Origin: Bacillota bacterium
GTDB lineage: Bacteria; Bacillota; Clostridia; Lachnospirales; Lachnospiraceae
DNA length: 64,000 nt
Direction of reading: 5' to 3'
Assembly (NCBI GenBank): GCA_023450835.1
Contig: JAEXGM010000116.1
Location: forward strand, 19,801-83,800
Part shown: piece after piece, positions 13,725-22,360 of the stretch
Position numbering within the stretch: position 1 is the stretch's first letter
How the letters are laid out: every line of letters begins with the position of its first letter
Notes under the pieces: model-generated
Databases searched by the model: none
The model's input: the letters and a program-made list of their open reading frames with translations, nothing else
Told to the model about the DNA's origin: nothing
Translations under genes and position numbers: made by a program

Positions 13725-14480
13725 ATGAATAGCTTTATTTCATGGATTGGCGGCAAGAAGTTGCTGCGTAACAAAATAATTGAACAATTCCCCGGCTCTA
13801 ATGAATACGACAGATATATCGAAGTATTCGGCGGAGCCGGTTGGATTTTGTTCGCAAAGGACAAGCATGCTGACATGGAGGTATTCAATGATGCCAATGG
13901 TGAGTTGATTAACCTATATCGGTGTGTGAAATATCATGCGGATGCTCTGCAGAAAGAGTTAGATTGGAGCTTTACCTCCCGAGAACAATTCTTCGATTCA
14001 AGAGAGCAGATAAAAGTCCGAGGATTGACGGATATCCAAAGAGCTGCCAGGTATTATATGCTTATAAAGTCCAGCTTTGGGTCAGATTTAAGATCCTTCG
14101 GTGTCAGAGGCAAGAATTTGGATAACAGCATCGAGTATTTATCGAAGGTGAAGGACAGGCTCTGCACCACTGTTATTGAGAACAAAGATTTTGAAGGACT
14201 AATTAAAACCTATGACAGAGAGAAAGCTCTGTTCTACCTGGATCCACCGTATTATGAAACAGAGAAATATTATGATGTGAGCTTCACAGAGCAGGATCAT
14301 ATTCGATTGAGAAATGCTTTAGAAGATATCAAAGGAAAATTTATATTGTCCTACAATGAATCAGAGTATATTAGAGATTTGTACTCTGATTTTCATATTA
14401 TTCCGGTTGAGAGACAACATAACCTGGTATCTAAGTCTGTAAGCGATAAGTATAAGGAATTAATCATAAAAAACTCCTAA
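13725..14480 (+). CDS. dam: D12-class N6-adenine DNA methyltransferase (251 aa)
   Basis: Carries the SAM-binding motif (ISWIGGKKLLRNKI and VFGGAGW) and the catalytic DPPY motif (YLDPPYYETEKYYD), in the order of D12/Dam-type enzymes. Length fits the family. AAAGGTGATG precedes ATG 13725; an in-frame GTG at 13713 lacks a site. It methylates adenine, probably in a short palindrome, protecting phage DNA from restriction or timing replication or packaging. It stands alone between the terminase relics and the recombinase; no cognate nuclease is seen, so it is an orphan methyltransferase. Confidence 0.9.
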   Translation: MNSFISWIGGKKLLRNKIIEQFPGSNEYDRYIEVFGGAGWILFAKDKHADMEVFNDANGELINLYRCVKYHADALQKELDWSFTSREQFFDSREQIKVRGLTDIQRAARYYMLIKSSFGSDLRSFGVRGKNLDNSIEYLSKVKDRLCTTVIENKDFEGLIKTYDREKALFYLDPPYYETEKYYDVSFTEQDHIRLRNALEDIKGKFILSYNESEYIRDLYSDFHIIPVERQHNLVSKSVSDKYKELIIKNS

Positions 14481-14486
14481 TGACTA

Positions 14487-14515
14487 TTGACGAACACATG
14501 TTCTATTTATATAAT
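14487..14515 (+). promoter_or_regulatory. SOS-type promoter of the tyrosine recombinase
   Basis: TTGACG (14487-14492) and TATAAT (14510-14515) have a 17-base spacer. CGAACACATGTTCT (14491-14504) overlaps the -35 box and spacer and matches the Gram-positive LexA box CGAAC-N4-GTTCG at nine of ten positions. LexA would block the promoter until DNA damage. Site recognition is by eye. Confidence 0.65.
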
Positions 14516-14548
14516 AGTTATGGGTATTATTTATGATTTATTATGTTG

Positions 14549-14573
14549 GGAGACACCTTAGAATGGTGTCTCC
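14549..14573 (+). terminator. stem-loop in the recombinase leader, possible attenuator
   Basis: GGAGACACC (14549-14557) pairs perfectly with GGTGTCTCC (14565-14573) around a 7-base loop, followed by TATTTAATT. It lies between the promoter and the ribosome binding site, so transcripts for the recombinase must pass through it. Confidence 0.5.
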
Positions 14574-14599
14574 TATTTAATTCTGCAGGAGGTGATTCC

Positions 14600-15151
14600 G
14601 TGAACACAGTAGAGCCCATAAGAGATAAAGCCGTGGTAAAAGACATTCATGACTACTTAAAGTCAAGAAGTATGAGAGATGCGCTGATGTTCGCAATGGG
14701 TGTATACACGGGACTCCGGATATCAGATATATTAAAGCTTCGTGTTAGGGATGTAAGAAATAAGGAGTTCATAAGTACCAGGGAGATAAAAACACGCAAA
14801 GAGAAATTAATCCCGATAAACAAGTATCTCAAAGGGCAGATTGATGAATATATACTGGATAAAAAGGATTTTGAATATATCTTCAAATCACCAGAAAAGC
14901 CGAATGCACCGATATCAAGACAACAGGCTTATAACATTCTAACAAGTGCTGCAAAGCAATTTGGAATAGAATCTGTTGGCTGCCACACCTTACGCAAGAC
15001 CTTCGGATATCTGACCTATCAGAAGACAAAGGATGCAGCAATGCTGATGGATATATTCAATCATTCAGATATTCATACTACATTACGATACATCGGTGTG
15101 AATCAGGACACGAAGAATAAAATCTATAATCAGATAGACATATTGGAATAA
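14600..15151 (+). CDS. XerC/D-like tyrosine recombinase, catalytic domain only (183 aa)
   Basis: Shows the catalytic set of tyrosine recombinases: Arg in TGLRISD, Lys in IKTRKEK, HTLRKTFG (His-x-x-Arg), FNHSD (His) and the Tyr of TLRYIG. There is no N-terminal arm- or core-binding domain, so it is half the size of a normal integrase. GTG 14600 follows a perfect AGGAGGTGA. Such short recombinases occur before terminase genes in clostridial phages and could resolve multimers or assist excision. Combined with tubRZ it would fit a plasmid-like prophage. Its target site is not visible. Confidence 0.85.
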   Translation: MNTVEPIRDKAVVKDIHDYLKSRSMRDALMFAMGVYTGLRISDILKLRVRDVRNKEFISTREIKTRKEKLIPINKYLKGQIDEYILDKKDFEYIFKSPEKPNAPISRQQAYNILTSAAKQFGIESVGCHTLRKTFGYLTYQKTKDAAMLMDIFNHSDIHTTLRYIGVNQDTKNKIYNQIDILE

Positions 15152-15154
15152 TAG

Positions 15155-15188
15155 AAGCTCATTTCATCTGAAATAGCTTTATTTTTTT
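15155..15188 (+). terminator. rho-independent terminator after the recombinase
   Basis: AAGCTCATTTC (15155-15165) pairs with GAAATAGCTT (15170-15179) with one mismatch, followed by seven T's (15182-15188). Confidence 0.65.
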
Positions 15189-15538
15189 ATGCTTTTTTAG
15201 AAAGAAAATCGGAAGTTAAAAAGCTGTTTATTATCTATTTGACATATAAAGAGACTGTCAAATGAGGGTGAGTGATTTTTTCAGACTTACTATATGAAGA
15301 AATCAATTCGAAGGATACTTTACAGAATTATAGATATGTCAAATGATTTGGGAAGATATGGAACGAGACGGAAATACAACCACAAAATGACCTCCAGACC
15401 CCACAGAACATAGATTCGAAAAAAGGTACTTCTGGGCCAAAAATGAAGCGTCGAGGGTCACTGACCCCGAGATTTGCCTAGTTACTGCGAAAAAAATTTG
15501 CAAGTTGCCGTTTCCGATTTTGACAAGAAAGGAGATAT
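15189..15538 (+). promoter_or_regulatory. late control and candidate cos/pac region before the terminase
   Basis: This 350-base gap holds the inverted repeat TTTGACA-N11-TGTCAAA (15238-15262), similar to the motifs after the ArpU-like gene. It also holds a palindrome GGGTCA-C-TGACCC (15455-15467) and repeated ATTTGC/GTTGCC words just before the small terminase. Lambda-type terminases cut at cos directly upstream of Nu1, so the cohesive-end site is expected here. Two coupled micro-ORFs (15272-15346 and 15343-15390) are also possible but weak. Confidence 0.45.
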
Positions 15539-16099
15539 ATGGATAAGAACACATTTGATTTGATGAAAACAAAAGACATAAGTACAGTCACTGTTTCTGC
15601 TTCTGTACTCTCAGATATTATCGGGGTTGGTGATAGGCGAATCAGACAGTTAGCGGATGAAGGGATTCTAGTTAGAGCTGCTAAAGGCAGGTACAATCTC
15701 CAGTCCAGTATAAAGAATTACATACTGACTTTGAAGATTTCAGCTGACAATGGAGAAGATCTTGACTCAGACCTTAACCTGGATGAAGTCAAGGCGCAGC
15801 ATGAAAAGGTGAAAATGCATATCACTCAATTAAAGCTTGCGCTGATGCAAGGAGAGGTTCATAAGTCATCTGATGTTGAACATGTATTAAAGGACATGCT
15901 TTCTTCCTTCAGGGCAAGGCTTTTAAACGTACCTTCCAAGTTAGCACCGCTTTTAACTATGAGAGATAATCCAGATTGGATAAGGGAAGTTATAACCAAG
16001 GAAATTATTGAAGTCCTTGGAGAGCTAAAGGATTACAATCCGAAGGATTTCTACAGTGAAGAATATATTGACAGCAATGAGGAGGATGATTATGACTAA
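15539..16099 (+). CDS. terminase small subunit, lambda Nu1-like (186 aa)
   Basis: An N-terminal winged-helix motif (SASVLSDIIGVGDRRIRQLADEG) is followed by a coiled central region and an acidic C-terminus. This is the layout of Nu1-type small terminases that bind cos DNA and partner with GpA-type large subunits, and the next gene is exactly such a large subunit. AAAGGAG precedes ATG 15539. It recognises the packaging site, most likely in the gap just upstream. Confidence 0.8.
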   Translation: MDKNTFDLMKTKDISTVTVSASVLSDIIGVGDRRIRQLADEGILVRAAKGRYNLQSSIKNYILTLKISADNGEDLDSDLNLDEVKAQHEKVKMHITQLKLALMQGEVHKSSDVEHVLKDMLSSFRARLLNVPSKLAPLLTMRDNPDWIREVITKEIIEVLGELKDYNPKDFYSEEYIDSNEEDDYD

Positions 16100-16116
16100 G
16101 AATCGTGTGAAATATT

Positions 16117-17982
16117 ATGGGTAAAAAAAATGAAATTCAGATTGAATATAAGACAGTAAAACTTTTTCATATGATTGCCAAAATCATGGCACCGCCTCCG
16201 CTTATAAAAATAAGTGAATGGGCTGACTTAAAAAGAATACTATCTGCCGGTGCCAGCGCAGAACCAGGAAGATGGATTACATCCAGGGCCGAATATCAAA
16301 GAGAGATTATGGATGCTTTGAATGATAGTGAATGCGTGAAAATTGTTATTATGAGTTCTGCGCAAGTAGGAAAGACAGAAATCATTCTGAATATCATAGG
16401 TTATTACATTGATTATGATCCTTCCCCCATACTGGTTATTCAGCCAACAGAAACTATGGCAGAGACATTTTCAAAGGACAGGCTTGCGAAAATGATAAGA
16501 GATACACCAAGCTTATCAGAAAAAATATCCTCTGCAAAATCAAGAGATAGTGAAAATACCATTCTACATAAAAGCTTTCCTGGCGGACATATCACGATGA
16601 TAGGTGCCAATGCTCCCTCTGGACTTGCATCACGTCCTATAAAGATTCTTCTTTGTGATGAGGTGGACAGATATCCCGCTTCAGCCGGTACCGAGGGGGA
16701 TCCGGTTGACCTTGCAGAAAAGCGTACTACAACATTCTGGAATAAAAAAATAGTGATGGTTTCTACACCTACTATCAAAAATGCGTCCAGGATAGAAATT
16801 GATTATAACGAAAGCAGCAAAGAAAAATGGAATGTTGCTTGCCCTTGCTGTGGGCAGTATGAGCCATACGAATGGCCAAGATTGCGATTTTCTGATGCCA
16901 AGATGAAATGCAAGTATTGTGAAGAATATTTTTCTGAAACAGAATGGAAGCAGCAGCCTGGAAAATGGATTGCAGAGAATGATAATCGCAAGGTTAGGGG
17001 GTTTCACCTGAATGAAATGGCTTCTCCTTGGAAGAGTTGGAAAGAAATCATAAAGGATTATCAGAAAGCATGGAAGACCTTTAAGAAGACCGGGAATCCT
17101 CAAATGTTTAAGGTATGGGTTAATACAGCATTAGGTGAGACATGGGAAGAAAAAGGTGAAGTTGCTGATGAAACAACATTGGTGAGCAGGAGATTAGAAT
17201 ATAATGCTGACTTGCCTGAAGGTGTAGTTTTAGTTACCGCCGGCATTGACGTACAGGATGATAGATTTGAGATTGAAGTCGTAGGATGGGGGAATGGTTA
17301 TGAGAGTTGGGGGATAAAAACCGATAAGATTTACGGTGATCTTGAGAATTCAGATGAGCCTTGGAAGAAACTTGAGGAATACCTTGATAAAGAGTTTTAC
17401 TTTTCAAGTGGCAATGGGCTGCTTATAGCAGCTTCCTGTATTGATACCGGTGGCCATCATACTACAAAAACATATAAATGGTTAAAGAAAATGGCGGCGA
17501 AAGGGAAAAGAATATATGGTATTAAAGGTATGGGAGGTCCTGGCCTCCCGTTTGTGTATAAAATAAGCACCAATAACAGTGAAAAAGTCAAGATCTTCAT
17601 TCTTGGTGTTGACGAAGGAAAAGATACACTAATGGCCAGATTGACATTAAAGGAATCTGGTCCTGGCTATTGCCATTTTCCTTTAAGTGCAGATAAAGGA
17701 TATGATGAGGATTTTTTAAAAGGCTTCACCAGTGAGCAGAAAGTTACCAGACTGAATAAAAAAGGCAAACCGGAGGTGGCTTGGGTAAAACGTTCGGGTA
17801 TTCGTAATGAACCACTGGATATGAGAAATTACGCTACAGCAGCAGTTGATATACTTAATCCCAACTGGAAGCTTCTTGAGCAGAAAGTAAAGGGAGGAAT
17901 CAACTATATGAAAAAAGTAACCCAGGTAAAAAAGAGTACTGAAAGAAAAACTGGTGTAGTTAACAGTGGAATTGAGGTATAG
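16117..17982 (+). CDS. terminase large subunit, GpA family (621 aa)
   Basis: Walker A is SSAQVGKT (residues 80-87) and Walker B ILLCDEVD (177-184). A four-Cys zinc region lies near residues 240-267 (CPCCG, CKYC). The C-terminal nuclease domain includes GIDVQDDRFEIE near 380. Size and order are those of lambda GpA-like terminases, which pump and cut DNA during packaging. The ribosome binding site before ATG 16117 is poor; a 10-codon frame beginning at ATG 16092 behind GGAGG ends exactly over this start (ATGGGTAA), suggesting translational coupling. Confidence 0.95.
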   Translation: MGKKNEIQIEYKTVKLFHMIAKIMAPPPLIKISEWADLKRILSAGASAEPGRWITSRAEYQREIMDALNDSECVKIVIMSSAQVGKTEIILNIIGYYIDYDPSPILVIQPTETMAETFSKDRLAKMIRDTPSLSEKISSAKSRDSENTILHKSFPGGHITMIGANAPSGLASRPIKILLCDEVDRYPASAGTEGDPVDLAEKRTTTFWNKKIVMVSTPTIKNASRIEIDYNESSKEKWNVACPCCGQYEPYEWPRLRFSDAKMKCKYCEEYFSETEWKQQPGKWIAENDNRKVRGFHLNEMASPWKSWKEIIKDYQKAWKTFKKTGNPQMFKVWVNTALGETWEEKGEVADETTLVSRRLEYNADLPEGVVLVTAGIDVQDDRFEIEVVGWGNGYESWGIKTDKIYGDLENSDEPWKKLEEYLDKEFYFSSGNGLLIAASCIDTGGHHTTKTYKWLKKMAAKGKRIYGIKGMGGPGLPFVYKISTNNSEKVKIFILGVDEGKDTLMARLTLKESGPGYCHFPLSADKGYDEDFLKGFTSEQKVTRLNKKGKPEVAWVKRSGIRNEPLDMRNYATAAVDILNPNWKLLEQKVKGGINYMKKVTQVKKSTERKTGVVNSGIEV

Positions 17983-17990
17983 GAGGTATT

Positions 17991-18221
17991 ATGTCAAACA
18001 GAGATGAACAGTTATTAATAGCCAGGAGCCGCTTAGAAGCCTATCTGAAAGCAGAGTCAGCTATCCTTACCAGTCAGGAATACTGGATGGGTAGTAAAAG
18101 GCTGAGAAGAGCTGACCTGGAAGATGTTCAGAAAAAAATATCGGATTTGCAGAAAGAGATAGCCAGGCTGGAAGCGGGGGGCAAGAACAAAATGGTTAGA
18201 GTAATTCCAATGGATATGTAA
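17991..18221 (+). CDS. gpW-like head completion protein (76 aa)
   Basis: A small helical protein (about residues 5-60, with SQEYWMGSKRLRRADLEDVQ) located between the large terminase and portal genes, the position of lambda gpW. The C-terminus is a short hydrophobic stretch. GpW closes the filled head and provides the tail docking site. The assignment is by size, position and helical pattern. AGGAGG at 17981-17986 is just upstream. Confidence 0.65.
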   Translation: MSNRDEQLLIARSRLEAYLKAESAILTSQEYWMGSKRLRRADLEDVQKKISDLQKEIARLEAGGKNKMVRVIPMDM

Positions 18222-18234
18222 GGCAGGTGAAAAT

Positions 18235-19818
18235 GTGAATATTGTTGATAAAACGGTTGAATTTTTTAGTCCTAGTTCCGCTTTGAAAAGGGAAAATGAT
18301 AGGTATAGGCTGGAAGTTGTACGTAGTTTTAAAAATAGTGGATATGACGAAGGCGGAGCCTCAAGAAAGAAAAATTCATTCAAAGGCTGGAATGCGGATA
18401 GCAGGAGCCCGCAGGAAGATATAGATGCGAATCTCCCTATATTGCGTAAAAGGAGCAGGAGCCTTACAATGACTGCCCCTATAGCGAAATCTGCAATACG
18501 AAGGAATCTTGTAAATGTAGTGGGCTCCGGATTACGTCCCAAGCCTTCTATTGATTTCGAACGCTTGAATTTATCCCCAGAAGCAGCAGATGAATGGAAG
18601 AAAAAAGCAGAGTTAGAATTTTCTTTATGGGCTGAATCCAAACACTGTGATGTAACAAAGACAAATGACTTTTATAAATTACAGCAAATTGCATTACTTT
18701 CCGCTCTGACAAATGGAGATGCTTGCGCTTTGTTAGAGTATGATAAGCCTACACAGTACCTGCCTTATGGTTTAAGGCTTCACATGATTGAATCTGATCG
18801 GGTATGTACTCCTAATACCAATGGAAATTCTGTTAATTTGAACGCTAAAGCGGACAATGGAAATCGTATTTATAATGGAGTAGAGATAGATAGTAAGGGG
18901 GCTGTAGTTGCATATCACATATGCACCACTTATCCTTCCTCAAAACTACAGACTGAAAAAAAGTGGTATAGGGTAAAAGCTTATGGAGATAAAACGGGAA
19001 ATGCAAATGTGCTAATGGTTTTTGAAACTGAGAGAGCTGACCAGTACAGAGGGGTTCCGTACCTAGCACCAGTAATTGAGAGCCTAAAGCAGTTAACCCG
19101 TTACACTGAAGCTGAGCTGATGGCTGCTGTAATCAATGGATTTTTTACTGTGTTTATAAAAACCGATAGTAATACAGGAGAAATGCCATTTGGAGGTATT
19201 GAGGACGAAGGTAATAAGAATTCATCTTCTACTGGAGATTATAAGTTAGGTCCCGGTGCAATTAATGTTTTAGGAGAAAATGAAAGCATTGAAATTGCTG
19301 ACAGTAAAAGACCAAGTCAGAATTTCGATGCTTTTGTTACGTCCATGTCTAAATTCATCGGATCTGCTTTGGATATTTCAGAAGAAGTACTGTCTTTACA
19401 TTTCAACAGTAGTTATAGTGCCGCACGTGCTGCATTATTAGAAACATGGAAAGCTTTTAGAATGAAACGTACATGGTTGGTAAAGGATTTTTGTCAGCCG
19501 GTATATGAATGGTGGCTGACAGAAGCCGTTGCCATAGGAAGAATAAAGGCTCCTGGATTCTTTTTAGATCCTGCAATAAAAAAAGCCTGGTGTGGATGTG
19601 AATGGAATGGTCCATCACCAGGAATGATTGATCCAGTAAAAGAAATAGCTGCAGCTGAGAAAAGGATTGATCTTTGCATATCTACAGGAGAAAGGGAAGC
19701 TATGGAGATGACAGGTACCGACTTTGATAAGAATGTTGCCCAGATAGCCAAGGAAAAGAAAAAAATGCAACAGATTCCATCTGTTCAGAAGAAAGAAAGT
19801 GAGGGAAAGAATGCCTAA
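18235..19818 (+). CDS. phage portal protein, lambda GpB family (527 aa)
   Basis: Long protein with the lambda portal pattern: an Arg-rich N-terminus (DANLPILRKRSRSLTMTAPI), a central domain with VVGSGLRPKPSID, and a C-terminal wing region (SSYSAARAALLETWKAFRMKR). It forms the dodecameric ring at the head vertex through which DNA passes. GTG 18235 follows GGCAGGTGAAAA. It overlaps the protease gene by eight bases. Length is close to the family norm. Confidence 0.92.
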   Translation: MNIVDKTVEFFSPSSALKRENDRYRLEVVRSFKNSGYDEGGASRKKNSFKGWNADSRSPQEDIDANLPILRKRSRSLTMTAPIAKSAIRRNLVNVVGSGLRPKPSIDFERLNLSPEAADEWKKKAELEFSLWAESKHCDVTKTNDFYKLQQIALLSALTNGDACALLEYDKPTQYLPYGLRLHMIESDRVCTPNTNGNSVNLNAKADNGNRIYNGVEIDSKGAVVAYHICTTYPSSKLQTEKKWYRVKAYGDKTGNANVLMVFETERADQYRGVPYLAPVIESLKQLTRYTEAELMAAVINGFFTVFIKTDSNTGEMPFGGIEDEGNKNSSSTGDYKLGPGAINVLGENESIEIADSKRPSQNFDAFVTSMSKFIGSALDISEEVLSLHFNSSYSAARAALLETWKAFRMKRTWLVKDFCQPVYEWWLTEAVAIGRIKAPGFFLDPAIKKAWCGCEWNGPSPGMIDPVKEIAAAEKRIDLCISTGEREAMEMTGTDFDKNVAQIAKEKKKMQQIPSVQKKESEGKNA

Positions 19819-20926
19819 TAAATTTTGGAACTTCATAGCAAGAAATGATAACACAGCTGATTTAAACCTATATGGTGAAATCATGTCGGATGAGCCATGG
19901 TTCACTGAAGATTATGTAACCTACAAGCAATTTGTAGAAGAGTTGAATAATTTGGGCAGCAGAGATGTTATTACAGTACATATCAACAGTGGCGGTGGTG
20001 ATGTTTTTGCCGCCCATGCCATTTTTACAAATCTTAAAATGAGCTCTGCAAAGATTATTGCCAATATTGAAGGTATCTGTGCAAGTGCAGCAACTGTTGT
20101 AGCAGCCGCCGCAGATATTATTAAGGCGGCACCTAATGCCCTTCTTATGTATCATAACAACACAGTAGGATTGTTTGGATATTACAGTAGTGATGAACTT
20201 GAAAAACTGGCAGAGATAAACCGGACGGTTAAACAATCTATTATTGAAAGTTATAAAACAAAATATGATAAGACCGAAGAAGAATTGAACGCTCTTATGG
20301 ATAAAGAAGAGTGGATGACCGGGAAGGATGCTGTAGAACAAGGATATGCAGATGAGCTTCTTTTTCAGGAAGTTTCATATGAAATGAGCAGTAACGTTGT
20401 GTTTGTGAATAACATTACTACAAATCAACGCATGGAATTAGACAGTAAAAAATATAAGAATTTCCCTAAAAAACTTCTAAATAAAACCGCTCCTGCGGAT
20501 TTTATTGATAAAAACACTGAGAAAGGAAAAGGTGAAGAAATGGAAATTAAATCAGTTGATGATTTAAAAAAGGCTTATCCGGATTTTGTGAATCAAATTA
20601 TCGCAGATTCCTCTAAGCAAGCCGTAGATGGCGAAAGAGTAAGGCTTAAGGAGATTGATAAGTTATCTGGTGCCGCTCCTGTAGAAATGCTTAATAAAGC
20701 AAAATACGAGGATCCTGTCACTGCTGAGAACTTAGCCCTGCAGATAATGCTTGCCAATAGTGCAGCCGGACAGGGGGCCTTTAAAGACATGAAGGATGAT
20801 ATTGCAGGCTCCGGTGCTGGTGGAGTTGGGACAAGTACACCGCCTGCAAGTGAAGAAGAGAAAAAAGAAGCGAAGATTAAAGCACTGGCTGGTTTTCTTA
20901 ACAAGGACAAAAGGAGGGTTCAGTAA
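19811..20926 (+). CDS. ClpP-like prohead protease fused to scaffold (371 aa)
   Basis: Residues 15-190 form a ClpP/S49-type serine protease with Ser92 (GICASAATV), His115 (MYHNN) and an Asp near 170. Residues 243-371 form a helical, charged scaffold region. This is the lambda C/Nu3 arrangement: the protease matures the prohead and the scaffold guides capsid assembly. GAGGG lies just before ATG 19811. A good internal start at 20540 would yield the scaffold alone. The stop overlaps the decoration gene start (TAATG). Confidence 0.9.
   Translation: MPNKFWNFIARNDNTADLNLYGEIMSDEPWFTEDYVTYKQFVEELNNLGSRDVITVHINSGGGDVFAAHAIFTNLKMSSAKIIANIEGICASAATVVAAAADIIKAAPNALLMYHNNTVGLFGYYSSDELEKLAEINRTVKQSIIESYKTKYDKTEEELNALMDKEEWMTGKDAVEQGYADELLFQEVSYEMSSNVVFVNNITTNQRMELDSKKYKNFPKKLLNKTAPADFIDKNTEKGKGEEMEIKSVDDLKKAYPDFVNQIIADSSKQAVDGERVRLKEIDKLSGAAPVEMLNKAKYEDPVTAENLALQIMLANSAAGQGAFKDMKDDIAGSGAGGVGTSTPPASEEEKKEAKIKALAGFLNKDKRRVQ
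20540..20926 (+). CDS. nested scaffolding protein, Nu3-like (128 aa)
   Basis: In frame within the protease gene, AAAAGGTGAAGAA precedes ATG 20540, giving a product that begins MEIKSVDDLKKAYPDFVNQ. The predicted helical and charged content fits a scaffold. Lambda makes Nu3 from an internal start inside C in the same way. The ribosome binding site is seen in the sequence; independent synthesis is inferred. Confidence 0.55.
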   Translation: MEIKSVDDLKKAYPDFVNQIIADSSKQAVDGERVRLKEIDKLSGAAPVEMLNKAKYEDPVTAENLALQIMLANSAAGQGAFKDMKDDIAGSGAGGVGTSTPPASEEEKKEAKIKALAGFLNKDKRRVQ

Positions 20927-21309
20927 TGGGCGAAATTTTATTTAAAAACGAAAAAGAATATATTCCTGATTCCCTTATAGTTTCAACTAAGGTTGGATTA
21001 GTTGTTAAAGGGGCTAAACTTGCACCAAAGCAGGGAATATTAAAGCGCGGTACTTTAATTGGTCAGGCAGCTGATAATTTGTTCTATGTTACTGGTAAAG
21101 ATGTATCAGGGACTAAAACTGGTGTTACTGGCATCTTGACAGACGATACTGACACTGGTAATTCCTCTGCAACAGAATCCGTTATTGTGAACCAATATGT
21201 TACAGGCGAATTTAACAAAGATGCACTTATCATTGATACTAGCGTTGACCTTGATGATTACGAAGTTGAACTAAGAAAGCTTGGTATCTTCATGCAAAAT
21301 ACAATATAA
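20926..21309 (+). CDS. head decoration protein, lambda gpD-like (127 aa)
   Basis: A beta-rich protein with GTLIGQAADNLFYV and GVTGILTDDTDTGN, as in bacteriophage lambda head decoration protein D. It trimerises on the expanded capsid and stabilises it against DNA pressure. Position between protease/scaffold and capsid genes is canonical. AGGAGG precedes the ATG. Confidence 0.88.
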   Translation: MGEILFKNEKEYIPDSLIVSTKVGLVVKGAKLAPKQGILKRGTLIGQAADNLFYVTGKDVSGTKTGVTGILTDDTDTGNSSATESVIVNQYVTGEFNKDALIIDTSVDLDDYEVELRKLGIFMQNTI

Positions 21310-21324
21310 CAGGAGGTATTAGAA

Positions 21325-22350
21325 ATGCCGGATTATACAACCAGAGAATTAATTGATGCAATAGATATATCTTTACCTATTTGCAATTTTTTTACACGCA
21401 CCTTTTTCCCAATTAGTAATTTACATCTCACAGAAGTAATTGAGGTAGATGTAAGAAAAGGTAAAAGAAAAATGGCACCGTTCGTAGCTCCCAGAAAAGG
21501 AGGCAAGGTCCTAACCAGGAACGGATTCAGAACTAATTTAATTACAACTCCCAAAATTGCGCCTGAACGTCCTATTACTATTGATGATATCACTAAGCGT
21601 GGGCTTGGTGAAAATACATATAGTAAGAAAACACCCGAAGAGAGAGCAGGTGAATTACTTGCTAAAGACATGACCGATCTTCAGGAATCCATCGAAAGAC
21701 GAAAAGAATGGGAAGCCAGAGAGGTAATGTTATTCGGAAAATTTCAGGTAATTAATGAAGAAGAAGGGTTAGATGTGCAGGTGGATTACAATTTTAGTAA
21801 TCGTGAAATCCTTACAGGCACAGAGGTTTGGGAGAATGATGCTTCTAATCCAATAAGTATTTTAAAAGCCAGAAGACGGAACATAATTAAAAGTACTGGA
21901 AAAGCACCGGATATTATCTTAATGGCAGCAGATGCAGCAGAATCCTTCATGAATCATCCAAAAGTAAAGGAAGCAATGAATATTAGAAATCTTGAAAATG
22001 TTGTTATTACTCCGAAGATTGTGGATGAGTCAATAACATTTATTGGCAAGATTGCTGAACTTGGCTGTGAAATTTATACCTGTGATGAATGGTTTTTAGA
22101 TGATGATAATATTGAACAGCCTATGCTGCCAAGCGGAACTGTTATCATGGCAAGTTCAAAGGGTGTTGGCAGCTTTGAATATGGATCAGTAACACAAATT
22201 GAAGAGAATGACTTCATAACTTACGAAGCAGAGATAGTACCCAAAATGTGGACTGATAATGAAAATGAAGTGAAAAAGCTCAGAATGACATCAAGACCGG
22301 TACCGAGACCTGATAATGTGGATAGTTGGTATGTCTTGATTGTACTATAG
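21325..22350 (+). CDS. major capsid protein, lambda gpE family (341 aa)
   Basis: The pattern (YTTRELIDAID, RPITIDDITKRGLGEN, MWTDNENEVKKLRMTSRPVP) and 341-aa length match the phage major capsid protein E family (HK97 fold). It forms the icosahedral shell. AGGAGG and ATG 21325 are well spaced. It sits directly behind the decoration protein, as in lambda. Confidence 0.93.
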   Translation: MPDYTTRELIDAIDISLPICNFFTRTFFPISNLHLTEVIEVDVRKGKRKMAPFVAPRKGGKVLTRNGFRTNLITTPKIAPERPITIDDITKRGLGENTYSKKTPEERAGELLAKDMTDLQESIERRKEWEAREVMLFGKFQVINEEEGLDVQVDYNFSNREILTGTEVWENDASNPISILKARRRNIIKSTGKAPDIILMAADAAESFMNHPKVKEAMNIRNLENVVITPKIVDESITFIGKIAELGCEIYTCDEWFLDDDNIEQPMLPSGTVIMASSKGVGSFEYGSVTQIEENDFITYEAEIVPKMWTDNENEVKKLRMTSRPVPRPDNVDSWYVLIVL

Positions 22351-22360
22351 GAGGTGTAGA

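Noticed and set aside
14600..15151. Main prophage integrase
   Set aside because: Only the catalytic domain is present and it lies before the terminase rather than at a prophage end, so I call it an accessory recombinase.
15272..15390. Two overlapping micro-ORFs (24 and 15 codons) before the small terminase
   Set aside because: They are coupled by ATGA, but ribosome binding sites are weak and the region is better explained as regulatory or cos DNA.
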